Counted from the stretch's first letter, positions 26,075 to 35,863 are shown. The stretch: 64,000 nucleotides of DNA from MGIIb-O1 sp002457595 (GCA_045568115.1 JBJLBO010000005.1:310001-374000), one strand, 5' to 3'. Translations and numbers: made by a program. Notes: a model not told the origin generated them from the letters alone.

Positions 26075-27012
26075 ATTCGAAATTTTTGGTTCTAATTATG
26101 GCGTCAACCCTCCTCATCCCCTTTGCATCTACTGTTGTTGCTCAACCAGATCAGCCAACTTTACCCGGCTGGGATTTAGGGATTCTCTACGAAGACGATG
26201 AGGAAACACCTTTCATGGTTGAAAACAACGGCGAGGTCACCCTTGATTTCTGGATAGATAATCAGAATCCATACTCAATAATGTTAGAATTAGAATATGA
26301 AGTGCCTTGGGAGGCAAAAAATAATGGCGAAGGAAATGTTTCATTAGACTCAGGTGAAAATGTAACATTCTCATTGACCATTTCAGATATTGATGTATTC
26401 TCTATTGCAGCGAAGAGTGAGGAGCCATTTACAATAACTGCAACTCTGCAAGAGAGGGGGGGGATACCTGTTTTCCCCGAATCAAAGGAAGCTAATGGAG
26501 AACTAGAGATTCCTGAAATTTTCGACTTGAGAATTGAAATTGATGACCCACTTGGTCCAGTTAACTCTGGAACTGATTATATCCTAAAGGTAACCGTTTC
26601 CAATGAAGGAAATTCGCAAGACAAAGCAAGTGAAATTGAAGTTACTGATGACTGCCCACTATTGACTACTGATGATGCACTACAAGCTATTACAAGTAGA
26701 ACTCTAGAATCTGGAGCTAAGACTGAGGCAAATCTCAAAATTTCTGCATCTGAGAGTCATCCTTCTAGGTCTTGTAAGATAGAAGTTACTGTCAAATCAA
26801 AAGGTGCTGCAGGAACGCAATTATCAACAGACAATACTAGAGTAAATATTGAATCTTCGCCTCAAAATCAGGAAGATCCAGAAGAAAATAATGATGATGA
26901 AAATGAAAGCCCGACAGAGATTGTTTCATCTAACCTTCCAGCACCTGGAATAAGTATTATTTTCAGTATTTTAATCGGAGCATTATTTTCAATTTCATCA
27001 AGACGATTCTAA
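26071..27012 (+). CDS. Exported beta-domain protein with C-terminal anchor
   Basis: About 313 residues from ATG 26071, which overlaps the upstream stop (ATGA). It has a signal peptide (FLVLIMASTLLIPFAS then VVAQ), then two beta-sandwich-like regions. The second, around residues 165-260, resembles CARDB/DUF11-type adhesion folds (SNEGNSQDKASEIEV) and has a likely disulfide pair. An Asp/Glu/Asn-rich linker leads to the terminus NLPAPGISIIFSILIG...SSRRF, a PGF-CTERM-like tripartite anchor. Function is unknown. It could be a BatD-like partner of the MoxR/DUF58 cluster 180 bases downstream, but that is speculation. Confidence 0.65.
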   Translation: MNSKFLVLIMASTLLIPFASTVVAQPDQPTLPGWDLGILYEDDEETPFMVENNGEVTLDFWIDNQNPYSIMLELEYEVPWEAKNNGEGNVSLDSGENVTFSLTISDIDVFSIAAKSEEPFTITATLQERGGIPVFPESKEANGELEIPEIFDLRIEIDDPLGPVNSGTDYILKVTVSNEGNSQDKASEIEVTDDCPLLTTDDALQAITSRTLESGAKTEANLKISASESHPSRSCKIEVTVKSKGAAGTQLSTDNTRVNIESSPQNQEDPEENNDDENESPTEIVSSNLPAPGISIIFSILIGALFSISSRRF

Positions 27013-27196
27013 GTTATAATTTGATTATTAATCGATAAATCAACATGGATGGAATAGTTCCAATAATTATATCAAAACATGATATTTACTTCTTTGATGA
27101 GTGCCCTGTAATGAACAACATATATGCGTGTTATGAGACTCGCCACGAAGCGTAGGTGTTGCTAGCCTGCGCTATCTATGAAGGAAGGGTATCAAT

Positions 27197-28786
27197 ATGG
27201 CTCCCAAAAAGACTGAGGATACTAACTTCACAAACATGGTTGTTGGTTCAATTTCAGTCACTGTAGTTCTGCTATTGATTTTACCAATGATTTTTGTTGT
27301 TGGTAAGGATACATACTACTCCGCCTACTCTGAAGGTGGTGATACCAAAGTTGAGGCATTGGCCCAAGTCACCGACATGAGAAATACACTTTCAGATGAC
27401 GAATATTTCATTGCAAACACCATGTCTACACCGATGCTAGTAAATGACTGGAGAGATCCACACCGAACTGCGTTAATGATAATAGGGCCTGAGAAACCAA
27501 TTTCGCAAACAGAAGCAGATTCAATTTATGATTTTGTTACAGAAAAGGGTGGAAAGGTGATTGTTGCTGCTGATGGAACAAATGCAAATCGGTTAGCAGA
27601 AAAATTCGGCGTCACATTTTTTGATGCACCATTAAACGATGAAAACCAGTTTTGGTTAGAATATGAGACAGGAGAGGCAGTATCTGGATCTTGGCTGAAT
27701 GTGTGGAGTCTAGCAGCAGTTTCCGAGGATGTTAACGAAATGTCTCTTGCACACCAGAGACAAGGATGCAAGGATGTTGATGTGTTTGAGGAGAATAGAT
27801 TCAACTGCCGACTACCAGTTATGTTCCGATCACCTACTGGGATGAAATATGAACCTACAGCAGAAGATAAATCGAATCCTGGACATCGTGACGTTGACAT
27901 TCTTGCCACTGCATCTTCATCAGCATTTATTGACATAGAGGGAAATTCAAGGGCTGATGACCCCAAGAATCCAGCACCTGGTGATTTAGCACTAATAATT
28001 CGAATTGATTATTCCAATATCACAACTTTCGACAGAGTCGTAACTGATTCGGGAAATATTGTTGGTAATAATATCGATGAACTCCAAGTGACGGGGAGCA
28101 TTGTCTTTGTCTCAGACGAAGAGGCCTTCTCAAATCGAATGTGGGATCTCGCGGCTGCAAAAAATGAAAAAATGAGTGAAAGTTGTGAGCAGCACACAGG
28201 CCACTGTTGGCTTGATGTAACAAAAGAAACATTATGGGAAGGAAATGAAAAGTACTTCTCACTATTGATTGATGACATAATGGAACATGATAACAAAGAA
28301 TTAGTAAAATCTATTCGTGAGGACAGGGGTGAATTTCAGATTGTATTTGATGAAAGTAGGCATGTTACAGGAGTTATCTCAGCTCCATTCATAGAATCTA
28401 TGGGCACTGTAGTTCTTCTAACTTCAAACACATTCCTTAAGTGGTTAGTTGTACTGAATGTCGGACTTCTTTTATTGGTCGCAATGATGGTTGTTCCTGA
28501 GAAAGAAAATTGGCGTCATGTTTTTGACCTCACTCGATTTAAGGAAAGGCCAGAAAAGTTGGATCCATCCAGTTATCGAATTAGGGTGCAGCAGGCTTTG
28601 TTTACTAAGGTTAGAGTTCACTATGATTTGACCCGAGATCAAATGGCAATAAAACCACCTGCTGAAGTTCAAACTATGATTGGAGATCCAAGATTAGTAG
28701 AATTGGCTTATAGCCAAAGCAGAAAATATACTCCCCAGGAATTGAGGCAGCTGATGGTTGCAATTAGACGCTGGGGTAAAAACTAA
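27197..28786 (+). CDS. DUF4350-type membrane protein of a MoxR cluster
   Basis: A 529-residue protein with one membrane helix near residues 14-36 and another near 405-430. Between them is an extracytoplasmic alpha/beta domain with TALMIIGPEKPISQTEADSI and GGKVIVAADGTNANRLA, matching the glutamine-amidotransferase-like DUF4350 fold. The last 100 residues are cytoplasmic. It is placed first in a cluster with MoxR, DUF58 and another membrane protein. Such clusters are widespread and are thought to assemble or mature membrane or exported proteins, but the role is unproven. A GGAAGGGT purine stretch lies about 10 bases before the ATG. Confidence 0.7.
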   Translation: MAPKKTEDTNFTNMVVGSISVTVVLLLILPMIFVVGKDTYYSAYSEGGDTKVEALAQVTDMRNTLSDDEYFIANTMSTPMLVNDWRDPHRTALMIIGPEKPISQTEADSIYDFVTEKGGKVIVAADGTNANRLAEKFGVTFFDAPLNDENQFWLEYETGEAVSGSWLNVWSLAAVSEDVNEMSLAHQRQGCKDVDVFEENRFNCRLPVMFRSPTGMKYEPTAEDKSNPGHRDVDILATASSSAFIDIEGNSRADDPKNPAPGDLALIIRIDYSNITTFDRVVTDSGNIVGNNIDELQVTGSIVFVSDEEAFSNRMWDLAAAKNEKMSESCEQHTGHCWLDVTKETLWEGNEKYFSLLIDDIMEHDNKELVKSIREDRGEFQIVFDESRHVTGVISAPFIESMGTVVLLTSNTFLKWLVVLNVGLLLLVAMMVVPEKENWRHVFDLTRFKERPEKLDPSSYRIRVQQALFTKVRVHYDLTRDQMAIKPPAEVQTMIGDPRLVELAYSQSRKYTPQELRQLMVAIRRWGKN

Positions 28787-28804
28787 AAAAATGGAGAGAA
28801 GAAA

Positions 28805-29839
28805 ATGAGTGAAGAAAAAGCAGCAAGCAAAGGCGCTGATGCAGCGCTTGAAAAGAAGGCCGCGAAAGCCCGTGGTTCAAAGAAAATGAGCGATAAACTC
28901 TCTGCTGTCGGTGCTATTGGACATGCAATTAGTACCGAAGTGCAGAAAGTCATCATCGGAAAGAGCCACGTGATTGACAATGTTATGATTAACATTCTGT
29001 CTAATGGTAACCTACTGTTCGAGGATTACCCGGGTCTAGCAAAGACACTAATGACGAATACTTTCGCCGATGCACTCGGTTGTGATTTCAAGCGTGTTCA
29101 ATTCACGCCTGATCTATTGCCAGCCGACATCACAGGCACCAATATCTATGACGCAAAGAAAGGAGAATTTAGCTTCAAACCTGGACCTATCTTCTGTAAC
29201 CTACTACTCTCTGACGAGATTAATCGTGCTCCACCTAAGACTCAAGCGGCTCTGCTCGAGGCTATGCAAGAATACCAAGTGACCGTGGGAACTGTAACCC
29301 ATAAATTACCGGCACCATTCCTAACTATGGCTACACAAAATCCAGTTGAGCAAGAAGGAACCTATCCACTACCTGAAGCTCAACTTGACAGATTTATGTT
29401 TAAGATGAGTGTAGGATATCCAGATCGTGCTGATGAAGACGAAATTCTTGCACGAAGAATTGCTAGGAAGAAGGATGAGGTCGAAGTTGAAGTCATTACT
29501 GATCCTGCTCGTGTAGTTGCAATGCAGCAGGCAATTGAGGACGTATATGTCGACCCTGCAGTTAGAATGTACATGGTCGAAATCGTATCACGAACTCGTG
29601 AAGATCCAAGAGTTCTAGTTGGTTCATCACCTAGAGGATCTCAGGCCTTACTGAAGACAAGTCGTGCCGCAGCAGCAATGCGAGGACGTGACTTCGTTAC
29701 ACCAGATGATGTGAAATCAATTGCAACCCTTGCAGTCTCTCACAGATTAATCCTCAAACCAGAACATCAAATCAAGGGACTTGAGAATGACGAGGTCATC
29801 TCTGATATTCTCCGACAAGTACCAGTACCAACTGTCTAA
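28805..29839 (+). CDS. MoxR-family AAA+ ATPase
   Basis: A 344-residue protein. A Lys/Ala-rich N-terminal extension of about 35 residues precedes the AAA+ core. Walker A is FEDYPGLAKTLM, Walker B is LLSDEINRAPPKTQAALLE, sensor 1 is TMATQNPVEQEGTYPLPEAQ, and the lid carries SSPRGSQALLK and DDVKSIATLAVSHR. MoxR ATPases act as chaperones with vWA/DUF58 partners. It lies between the DUF4350 and DUF58 genes with 18- and 32-base gaps, the typical order. Confidence 0.93.
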   Translation: MSEEKAASKGADAALEKKAAKARGSKKMSDKLSAVGAIGHAISTEVQKVIIGKSHVIDNVMINILSNGNLLFEDYPGLAKTLMTNTFADALGCDFKRVQFTPDLLPADITGTNIYDAKKGEFSFKPGPIFCNLLLSDEINRAPPKTQAALLEAMQEYQVTVGTVTHKLPAPFLTMATQNPVEQEGTYPLPEAQLDRFMFKMSVGYPDRADEDEILARRIARKKDEVEVEVITDPARVVAMQQAIEDVYVDPAVRMYMVEIVSRTREDPRVLVGSSPRGSQALLKTSRAAAAMRGRDFVTPDDVKSIATLAVSHRLILKPEHQIKGLENDEVISDILRQVPVPTV

Positions 29840-29871
29840 AATAATTGATTCTAGATTAGGAATGTGAGCCA

Positions 29872-31188
29872 ATGGCATGGAGTAGGAAGTCTGCAATGTT
29901 CGCTGCATTAGCGATAGCATTGTATCTACTCGGCTTGGTGCTCCGTAACCAACAATTAGTTACTGTCGCAGTAGTTCTCCTATCTTTCCTAACATATGCT
30001 GCATTCCGAACCACTCATGCTGACGTAGCATCTAGTGGTCGACGACTGGAAGATGCAGAATCAGATATTGGAATCCAGTTGCAATCAATAGTTGCAATGA
30101 GAAAACTGTCATCAGCAAGAGTTTTCGAAGATGGTGAAATAGACGTGGTCCTTAGAATTCAGAACCGTTCATCTCTCTCTAAGGTTCTGGAAATTAGAGA
30201 TCGCGTCCCTGAAGTTATGCGAATTAAAAAAGGGGCAAACTACGTTCTAATGGATTTAGGTGGAAGAAAGGAAACCGAGATATCCTATACTATTGAGGCT
30301 CCGATTCGAGGATTCTATACTATAGGGCCCGTTTGTGTCCGAGTTCAGGATGCTTTCGGGCTATTCCACAATGAAAGAGAAATAAATCTCTATGATGATT
30401 TCTTAGTATTTCCTAAGATGGAAGATATTAAGGATGCATTAATCAAGAGTAGGGTTCCAAAAATCTTCACAGGTGCAGTAAATATCAGAAATCCAGGTGA
30501 GGGTTCAAATTTCTACAACCTACGCGAATATATCCCGGGTGACCCAATGAAGAAGGTCAATTGGAAAGCATGGGCACGCTCTGGGAAGATGATGGTGAAT
30601 GAATACGAACGAGATGCTGTTAGTGATATCATTCTAATTATTGATAGTCGTGCAGTTAGCGAAACAGGACCTGTAAGTAGAAACTCTCTCGTCTATAGTA
30701 CTCGAGCGGCTGCAAGTTTAACTCAATATTTCCTATCTCGCCGAGATTCAGTTGGTCTAGTCACTTATAGTGATGAGATTGTTTCAGTTGATCGCGATTC
30801 GGGTAAAAAACAGCTCTATGTAATTCTAACAAAACTTGCAGGAGCGATGGCTAAGGGGAATACTCCACTAAAGATAGTAACAAATAGGATATTGCCACAC
30901 ATTAATCGAGGAAGCCCAATCATCATCCTTAGCCCACTAGAAGACGATCCTACTATCATCGATGCAGTAAGGGACCTTAGAGCCCGAAACTTTGACGTCA
31001 CTATTCTATCTCCATCAAGCCTTGAATTTGAATTCGATGCGCGAAGACTCGATAGAACGGGTTATGAAGTTCTCAAAACTGAACGTGATATTTTGATTAG
31101 TGAATTAAGAGGGCTTGGAGCTAATGTAATGGATTGGGAACCCGATATGATGTTGGTAACTGCTCTTGCGGGAGCAAGAGGTTTCTAG
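29872..31188 (+). CDS. DUF58 protein with degenerate vWA domain
   Basis: A 438-residue protein with two adjacent N-terminal membrane segments (about 9-45). A beta domain follows, then the DUF58 signature NFYNLREYIPGDPMKKVNWKA at about residues 215-235. The following alpha/beta region, IILIIDSRAVSE through DSVGLVTYSDEI, is a vWA-like fold. Its MIDAS would be D-S-R-A-V rather than D-x-S-x-S, so metal binding may be lost. It is the usual MoxR partner and lies directly downstream of it. Confidence 0.88.
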   Translation: MAWSRKSAMFAALAIALYLLGLVLRNQQLVTVAVVLLSFLTYAAFRTTHADVASSGRRLEDAESDIGIQLQSIVAMRKLSSARVFEDGEIDVVLRIQNRSSLSKVLEIRDRVPEVMRIKKGANYVLMDLGGRKETEISYTIEAPIRGFYTIGPVCVRVQDAFGLFHNEREINLYDDFLVFPKMEDIKDALIKSRVPKIFTGAVNIRNPGEGSNFYNLREYIPGDPMKKVNWKAWARSGKMMVNEYERDAVSDIILIIDSRAVSETGPVSRNSLVYSTRAAASLTQYFLSRRDSVGLVTYSDEIVSVDRDSGKKQLYVILTKLAGAMAKGNTPLKIVTNRILPHINRGSPIIILSPLEDDPTIIDAVRDLRARNFDVTILSPSSLEFEFDARRLDRTGYEVLKTERDILISELRGLGANVMDWEPDMMLVTALAGARGF

Positions 31189-31200
31189 GGAGGAATGAAT

Positions 31201-32118
31201 ATGGCTGATGGAACTCAAGATACTTCTCATCTATACGAGGGTAAGACTGTAAGATCTGCTGCCCCCAGTAGAAAAAAGGCGGCTGGGAGATTAAAGTCTA
31301 GTACTGAAATTCCAAAAGACGCGATTCCAGAGATTCATGTTCCATCTTGGATTGAATCTTTCTTCGGGGGGCCAATTGTATCTTCAATGAAATTCTTACC
31401 GGCAAACAAAACGGTTTCGACTCTACAAATAGCTTCGGCAGGAGTTCTACTCATCCTCGCCTTCCTAACCTATATCATCACCCCAGTTTCAGGAACTGCT
31501 TGGTTCACAATTGCCAATATTGTTGGAATGACATTTCTAGGAGGATTGATACATATCCTTATCTTAGTTGTAGGATTAATTGGAGGAATTTATGGGATAT
31601 TCCAAAGAGATCAACGTGCTCTATTAGTATCATACGTTATGCTTCTATTAATCACGCTTAGGTTTGCAGGAAGCAAAGTCGAATTCGGTTTGAATATGGT
31701 TCCTGAAAATGAAATTGCTCAGAAAGTATTGCTTATCCTTTACGCTCTATTCTTAGTAATGTACTTTGAATTAACTAGCGGAATAATCCGGTTTTCTATG
31801 CTAGATACATCAATACGAACTGGCGAAGTTTATGTCATGGGTGAAGGGAAAATAATCAGTCAATACAATCGTGCAATTGGGATTACACCTGCTATTGCTG
31901 GGATTGTGGCTTTGATTACACTTCTAATTAATCTAATCATTCCAGCAATTGTAGGAATCTTTGATGATGTTGCTGCCAATAGATTAAGCGAATCAGTTGA
32001 ATTAACCAGTGTTTATGGTGTTGCTTTAGGAACTGCTATGGTTTTCACAGTCGTTGCTGCTGCATTCGCAATTAATTTACCATTACGAATTCAGAAAATG
32101 CGAGAAAAACAGAGCTAA
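31201..32118 (+). CDS. Multi-pass membrane protein of the MoxR/DUF58 cluster
   Basis: About 305 residues. A basic/Ser-rich cytoplasmic N-terminus of about 75 residues is followed by seven or so hydrophobic segments, including SAGVLLILAFLTYIITP, VGMTFLGGLIHILILVVG and the terminal FTVVAAAFAINLPLRI. I recognise no family. The start at 31201 is favoured because GGGAGG lies about 8 bases before it; ATG 31195 is in frame too. The gap after the DUF58 gene is 12 bases, so it belongs to the same transcript. It is convergent with aroC, overlapping by 4 bases. Confidence 0.65.
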   Translation: MADGTQDTSHLYEGKTVRSAAPSRKKAAGRLKSSTEIPKDAIPEIHVPSWIESFFGGPIVSSMKFLPANKTVSTLQIASAGVLLILAFLTYIITPVSGTAWFTIANIVGMTFLGGLIHILILVVGLIGGIYGIFQRDQRALLVSYVMLLLITLRFAGSKVEFGLNMVPENEIAQKVLLILYALFLVMYFELTSGIIRFSMLDTSIRTGEVYVMGEGKIISQYNRAIGITPAIAGIVALITLLINLIIPAIVGIFDDVAANRLSESVELTSVYGVALGTAMVFTVVAAAFAINLPLRIQKMREKQS

Positions 32119-33221
32119 CTTTTATCTGGAATAAATCCGCCGATTTTTCCTAAATCAGCAACGATTAATCTAGCAACTGCTTCTACAACTGGAACTGCTC
32201 TTGGACCAAGAACCGGGTCGTGGCGTCCCTTAATCATCAGTGGCTGTTTTTCTCCACTAGGAAGGTGTAGAGTATTTTGCTCGCGTGAAATGCTGCTAGG
32301 TGGTTTGAAGTGAACGACAATTCGTAGTGGAGCACCTGTGGAACGCCCACCAAGGGCACCATCAGCAGAACCTTCTGCCGAGCCTTCCAAAGTTACTTTT
32401 TGTCCTTCTTTTTGCCAGACATCATTGTGCTGAGAACCTCTCATTCGTGAAGACTCAGTACCTTTAGAGAATTCAACTGCACGAGCTCCAGGAATCGCCA
32501 TCATTCCACGAGCAAGGGCTGGTTCAAGACCATCAAACCACGGTTCACCAAGTCCCAACGGCAATCCCTCAATTATGCACTCTACTGATGAACCGATAGA
32601 ATCCTCATCCATTCTAACTTCATTAATCAGGCTAGCAAATAACGAGCTGGAGATTTTATCGCGACAATTCAAGCGAGACATGTCAGATTCTTCGGGGAGA
32701 ACTGCATCTCTATCAAGACTGAATATTGGAGCCGCGACAATATCTCCAACGCTATGCAAATGTGCATCAACACGCCATCCCAATGAATTGATTACTCCAC
32801 GCACCTGACTTGAGGCGGTGACAAGACCATAGGTCAAACGAGCTGATTGTGATCCACCACCGCGAAGATCTGCAGCACCACCTGAGCGGACTTGTTCTGG
32901 CAAATCCGCATGACCTGGCCTAGGATGATCAGGCAGAAAAGAATAGTCTCTAGAACGGGCATCTGAATTACGAGTTAAGAGAAGTATGGGCCAACCTGTT
33001 GCCTTACCTTCGTAAACACCTGAAAGTATCTCACATTCATCACTCTCAGAACGTGTACTCAACCCCTTTCGACCTGGTCTTCTCCTCTCAACATCAGCCC
33101 TAAGCGCATCAATATCAATCTCAGTTCCAGCAGGAATTCCTTCAACAAGAGCACCTACTGACAAACCATGACTTTCACCAAATAGAGTAACGCGAATTGA
33201 ATCACCCAAACCCATTCCCAT
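32115..33221 (-). CDS. aroC: Chorismate synthase
   Basis: A 368-residue enzyme catalysing the last shikimate-pathway step, EPSP to chorismate, using reduced FMN. Conserved stretches are FGESHGLSVGALVEG at the N-terminus, RRRPGRKGLSTRSES, RPGHADLPEQVRSGGAADLRGGGSQSAR and GRHDPVLGPRAVPVVEA at the end. It is the last gene of the minus-strand shikimate operon; aroK ends 2 bases before its start. An ATG two codons in is also possible. Confidence 0.95.
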   Translation of the reverse strand: MGMGLGDSIRVTLFGESHGLSVGALVEGIPAGTEIDIDALRADVERRRPGRKGLSTRSESDECEILSGVYEGKATGWPILLLTRNSDARSRDYSFLPDHPRPGHADLPEQVRSGGAADLRGGGSQSARLTYGLVTASSQVRGVINSLGWRVDAHLHSVGDIVAAPIFSLDRDAVLPEESDMSRLNCRDKISSSLFASLINEVRMDEDSIGSSVECIIEGLPLGLGEPWFDGLEPALARGMMAIPGARAVEFSKGTESSRMRGSQHNDVWQKEGQKVTLEGSAEGSADGALGGRSTGAPLRIVVHFKPPSSISREQNTLHLPSGEKQPLMIKGRHDPVLGPRAVPVVEAVARLIVADLGKIGGFIPDKS

Positions 33222-33223
33222 AC

Positions 33224-34075
33224 TTACCGCTCCAAAGTCAATTCCGGATGTTGATGAATCCTAGTATGTATGAACTGAAGGTCTCTTGATTTTAGATGTT
33301 CCATTATTTTCTGATTTTCTTCTCTGGGACAAATTACTGCAATCGCAGGACCAGAACCAGAAATTGCAGCCCTACCATTGGTCAGAACTTCGATATTTTC
33401 ACAAATTGAAAGAGCATCTTTGTCACCAATTGCTTCACCAACCAATTGACCGTTCTTACTGAAAGCCTGCAAAGGATTATCACTGACTAAATCGAGGACA
33501 ATTTTCTCAAATCGGGTTTTTCGATTCTCAAACTCAGCAATATTAATTTTTGATTTTTCCAAATCTCTGATTATCAAAAACACTTCCATCGGAGGCATAT
33601 TAATCCTCTTTATTCTACAAGCAACCTCATCAAAAACATCAACCAATATTGTAGACTGGTTTTTGCAGACTACAATATCATCCCTACCTCCAGTAATGCT
33701 ACATCCAGACTGTATTTGTATTGCTGATAGAATGTTACAGCAAACTGCATCCGATATCATCACACCCGTTGCTTGAGATAAAGCGTCCATAGCAGCCACG
33801 AGTAAGGCAGAACTTGATTTCAAACCCATACCGATGGGTATGTTGGAATTAATTTCCCAACCCAAATTTCCATCAGGAAGAGGTAAATCTCTAGTTTTCC
33901 AAGCATCGAGAAGAAGTTCGAGTAATTTATGTTCATCTTCAGAAATTTCTAGCGGCTCATCAGTAAGTGAGACATGAGTCCAGAGATCAATAGGTGCGGC
34001 ACAGCCGTTGCCACAACCTACGGCATGTAGAAGACTGATTCCTCCACATGCACGACCCTGTCCTAGAAGTCTCAT
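33224..34075 (-). CDS. aroK: Shikimate kinase, archaeal GHMP type
   Basis: A 283-residue kinase of the GHMP superfamily, unrelated to bacterial AroK. The N-terminus has GQGRACGGISLLHAVGCGNG, a variant of the archaeal shikimate kinase motif G-x-A-x-G-A-x-T-x-x-N-A. The ATP loop is IPIGMGLKSSSALLVA, and motif 3 is AAISGSGPAIAVI. Its place between 3-dehydroquinate synthase II and chorismate synthase makes shikimate the clear substrate. It overlaps the preceding gene by 4 bases (ATGA). Confidence 0.9.
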   Translation of the reverse strand: MRLLGQGRACGGISLLHAVGCGNGCAAPIDLWTHVSLTDEPLEISEDEHKLLELLLDAWKTRDLPLPDGNLGWEINSNIPIGMGLKSSSALLVAAMDALSQATGVMISDAVCCNILSAIQIQSGCSITGGRDDIVVCKNQSTILVDVFDEVACRIKRINMPPMEVFLIIRDLEKSKINIAEFENRKTRFEKIVLDLVSDNPLQAFSKNGQLVGEAIGDKDALSICENIEVLTNGRAAISGSGPAIAVICPREENQKIMEHLKSRDLQFIHTRIHQHPELTLER

Positions 34076-35004
34076 CGCTCATTCATCACTCCTGTCAATT
34101 CACGTCCTACATGGCGCATGCCTGAACTAAAACGAACTAGGAATTGATCACCTTCTTTGAGTGAAGTGACTGAAATTAGATTATCTTGAGAAATCAAGCG
34201 TACGGTCTCAGCCTGTTGAGCCATTACTTGACCGGATAAGCCAGATGCTTCGAATCTAATCAAAAGAAATGGACGCATCTCTACTTTTAGACGACCAATT
34301 GAGGCATCACGTAGCGCTCCGCTTGAGCTGATGATTGCCACCTTATCTCCTGATTCCAATTCACTTAGGTATCGAGTCGAGCCATCAGCCATCAGGCAGT
34401 AGGCATGAACCGCCCCAGCGTTAACTCTGAAAGGTCTAGATGGGACGAATTGTGACGGTATAGTCTCGCCGTGAATCAATGCCAAGGCATTTGCAGATGA
34501 ACCAATTAACATCCCTTCATCGTGACTCATTCTCTCGATAAGATCAACACAGACTCTCTCACCAACACCCCCTGATTCAACAGAAGTTACTTTGGCAAAT
34601 TCTAGAATTGAATTTGTTTCTTTATTCTCAGTGACCTTATCCCTTTCCCCAGCCACTTCAACGGCAGATAACCAGAGTTCCTCATCATCAGGAAGTAGAA
34701 TGGCATCAACTCCATGCTCTAGAGCGAAGGCTGCACCTCTCAGATCTACTTTCTTAGAAATCGCAACGGCGATTTTTGTTCCAGAACCTGATGCAGCCGC
34801 TACAATATTCTCGAGAGGAATCATTGTCCAATCAGAACACTTAATCAAAATCCAGGAAATCATGCCAATTAGAGAAATAGCCTCTTCTTGGCCATTATAA
34901 TCATCCAATTGGACAACTGCAACATCATTCGCTGTACCAGTCCAAACTCTATCCGCCTGAATGAATAGAGAAGATTCAGGGGGAGCCTCAACCCACAATT
35001 GCAA
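34072..35004 (-). CDS. 3-dehydroquinate synthase II (archaeal)
   Basis: A 310-residue protein matching the archaeal enzyme that oxidatively deaminates and cyclises ADH to 3-dehydroquinate with NAD+. Diagnostic stretches are GVGERVCVDLIERM, EGMLIGSSANALALIHGET and RPFRVNAGAVHAYCLMADG followed by TRYLSELESGDKVAI. It starts at TTG 35004, preceded by a GAGGTGA ribosome site inside the end of the ADH synthase gene, 4 bases upstream. The methanogen protein is often longer at the N-terminus. The pairing with ADH synthase marks the DHAP/aspartate-semialdehyde entry route. Confidence 0.93.
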   Translation of the reverse strand: MQLWVEAPPESSLFIQADRVWTGTANDVAVVQLDDYNGQEEAISLIGMISWILIKCSDWTMIPLENIVAAASGSGTKIAVAISKKVDLRGAAFALEHGVDAILLPDDEELWLSAVEVAGERDKVTENKETNSILEFAKVTSVESGGVGERVCVDLIERMSHDEGMLIGSSANALALIHGETIPSQFVPSRPFRVNAGAVHAYCLMADGSTRYLSELESGDKVAIISSSGALRDASIGRLKVEMRPFLLIRFEASGLSGQVMAQQAETVRLISQDNLISVTSLKEGDQFLVRFSSGMRHVGRELTGVMNER

Positions 35005-35008
35005 ATCA

Positions 35009-35803
35009 TCACCTCAGCATCTCTGCTGCCTCAGAAGCACTTACTCCATCATGAATTACTGCTCGAAGTGCTGCGATATGGTTGGCTGGATTCTCGGCAC
35101 CAAATACCTGTCTTCCCATACAAACTCCAGCACCTCCGGCAGCGACGGATTGTTCGACAATTTCTAGCAAATCTGCAAAAGAAGCTCCTAGAGGACCCCC
35201 GGCAATAAGAACTGGAATAGGAACTGAGGCACAGACTTTAGCAAATGATTCTGAATCTCCAGTCCAAGGCACCTTGACAACATCACAACCCAATTCCCAA
35301 GCCACACGAGCCGCATGAGCTACTCCTCCGGTAGAATCGTCTTCAGCAATTTTCAAGTTTGGACCACGAGGATACATCATACCTAGCACAGGCATTCCAA
35401 GAGCAATTGCTTCACCGGTTAGTTCACCCATCTCTGCAATCATTTCGGGCTCAGCCTCGTCGCCGAGATTGACCTGAGCAGAACAGGCTGAAGCACCCCT
35501 AAACTGACATTCTTTGGCTGAGGCAACTCGTACTTTGTCGCCCGAATTATCTCCTGCGTGGATTGTAGAAACCGATACATGACATACGAAGCCATTCCAA
35601 CCAGTACGTTCGAAATGATGAGTCAGAGCGCCCTTCTGGAGAACTATAGCATCAACACCGGATTGAATACAGGTATCAACAACCTCATCCATCCTATCAA
35701 GTCCCTTCTCAGGATAGTTAGAGATGCCGTGATCCATTGGAATCCAAACACCTCGGCCACCAGGAAGGAGGCGTTCGAGGCGTTCAAACAATGTCTCGGC
35801 CAT
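35009..35803 (-). CDS. 2-amino-3,7-dideoxy-D-threo-hept-6-ulosonate (ADH) synthase
   Basis: A 264-residue class I aldolase of the DeoC/FbaB group. It begins with MDHGISNYPEKGLD, has VLQKGALTHH, the Schiff-base lysine segment VVKVPWTGD, and IAGGPLGASFADLL near the C-terminus. In archaea this enzyme makes ADH from aspartate semialdehyde and 6-deoxy-5-ketofructose 1-phosphate, replacing DAHP synthase. It is the first gene of the four-gene shikimate operon. ADH synthase and simple fructose-bisphosphate aldolase are similar, but context settles it. Confidence 0.9.
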   Translation of the reverse strand: MAETLFERLERLLPGGRGVWIPMDHGISNYPEKGLDRMDEVVDTCIQSGVDAIVLQKGALTHHFERTGWNGFVCHVSVSTIHAGDNSGDKVRVASAKECQFRGASACSAQVNLGDEAEPEMIAEMGELTGEAIALGMPVLGMMYPRGPNLKIAEDDSTGGVAHAARVAWELGCDVVKVPWTGDSESFAKVCASVPIPVLIAGGPLGASFADLLEIVEQSVAAGGAGVCMGRQVFGAENPANHIAALRAVIHDGVSASEAAEMLR

Positions 35804-35836
35804 GGAATTGCGCCTACACTTCTCTTATTGAAAGGA

Positions 35837-35846
35837 TGTTATAACA
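35837..35846 (-). promoter_or_regulatory. Candidate TATA element of the shikimate operon
   Basis: The palindromic TGTTATAACA sits 34-43 bases before the ADH synthase ATG. As a TATA box it would place transcription start about 10-15 bases before the ATG. Positional inference only. Confidence 0.35.
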
Positions 35847-35863
35847 ATTCAAGCAATTATTCT

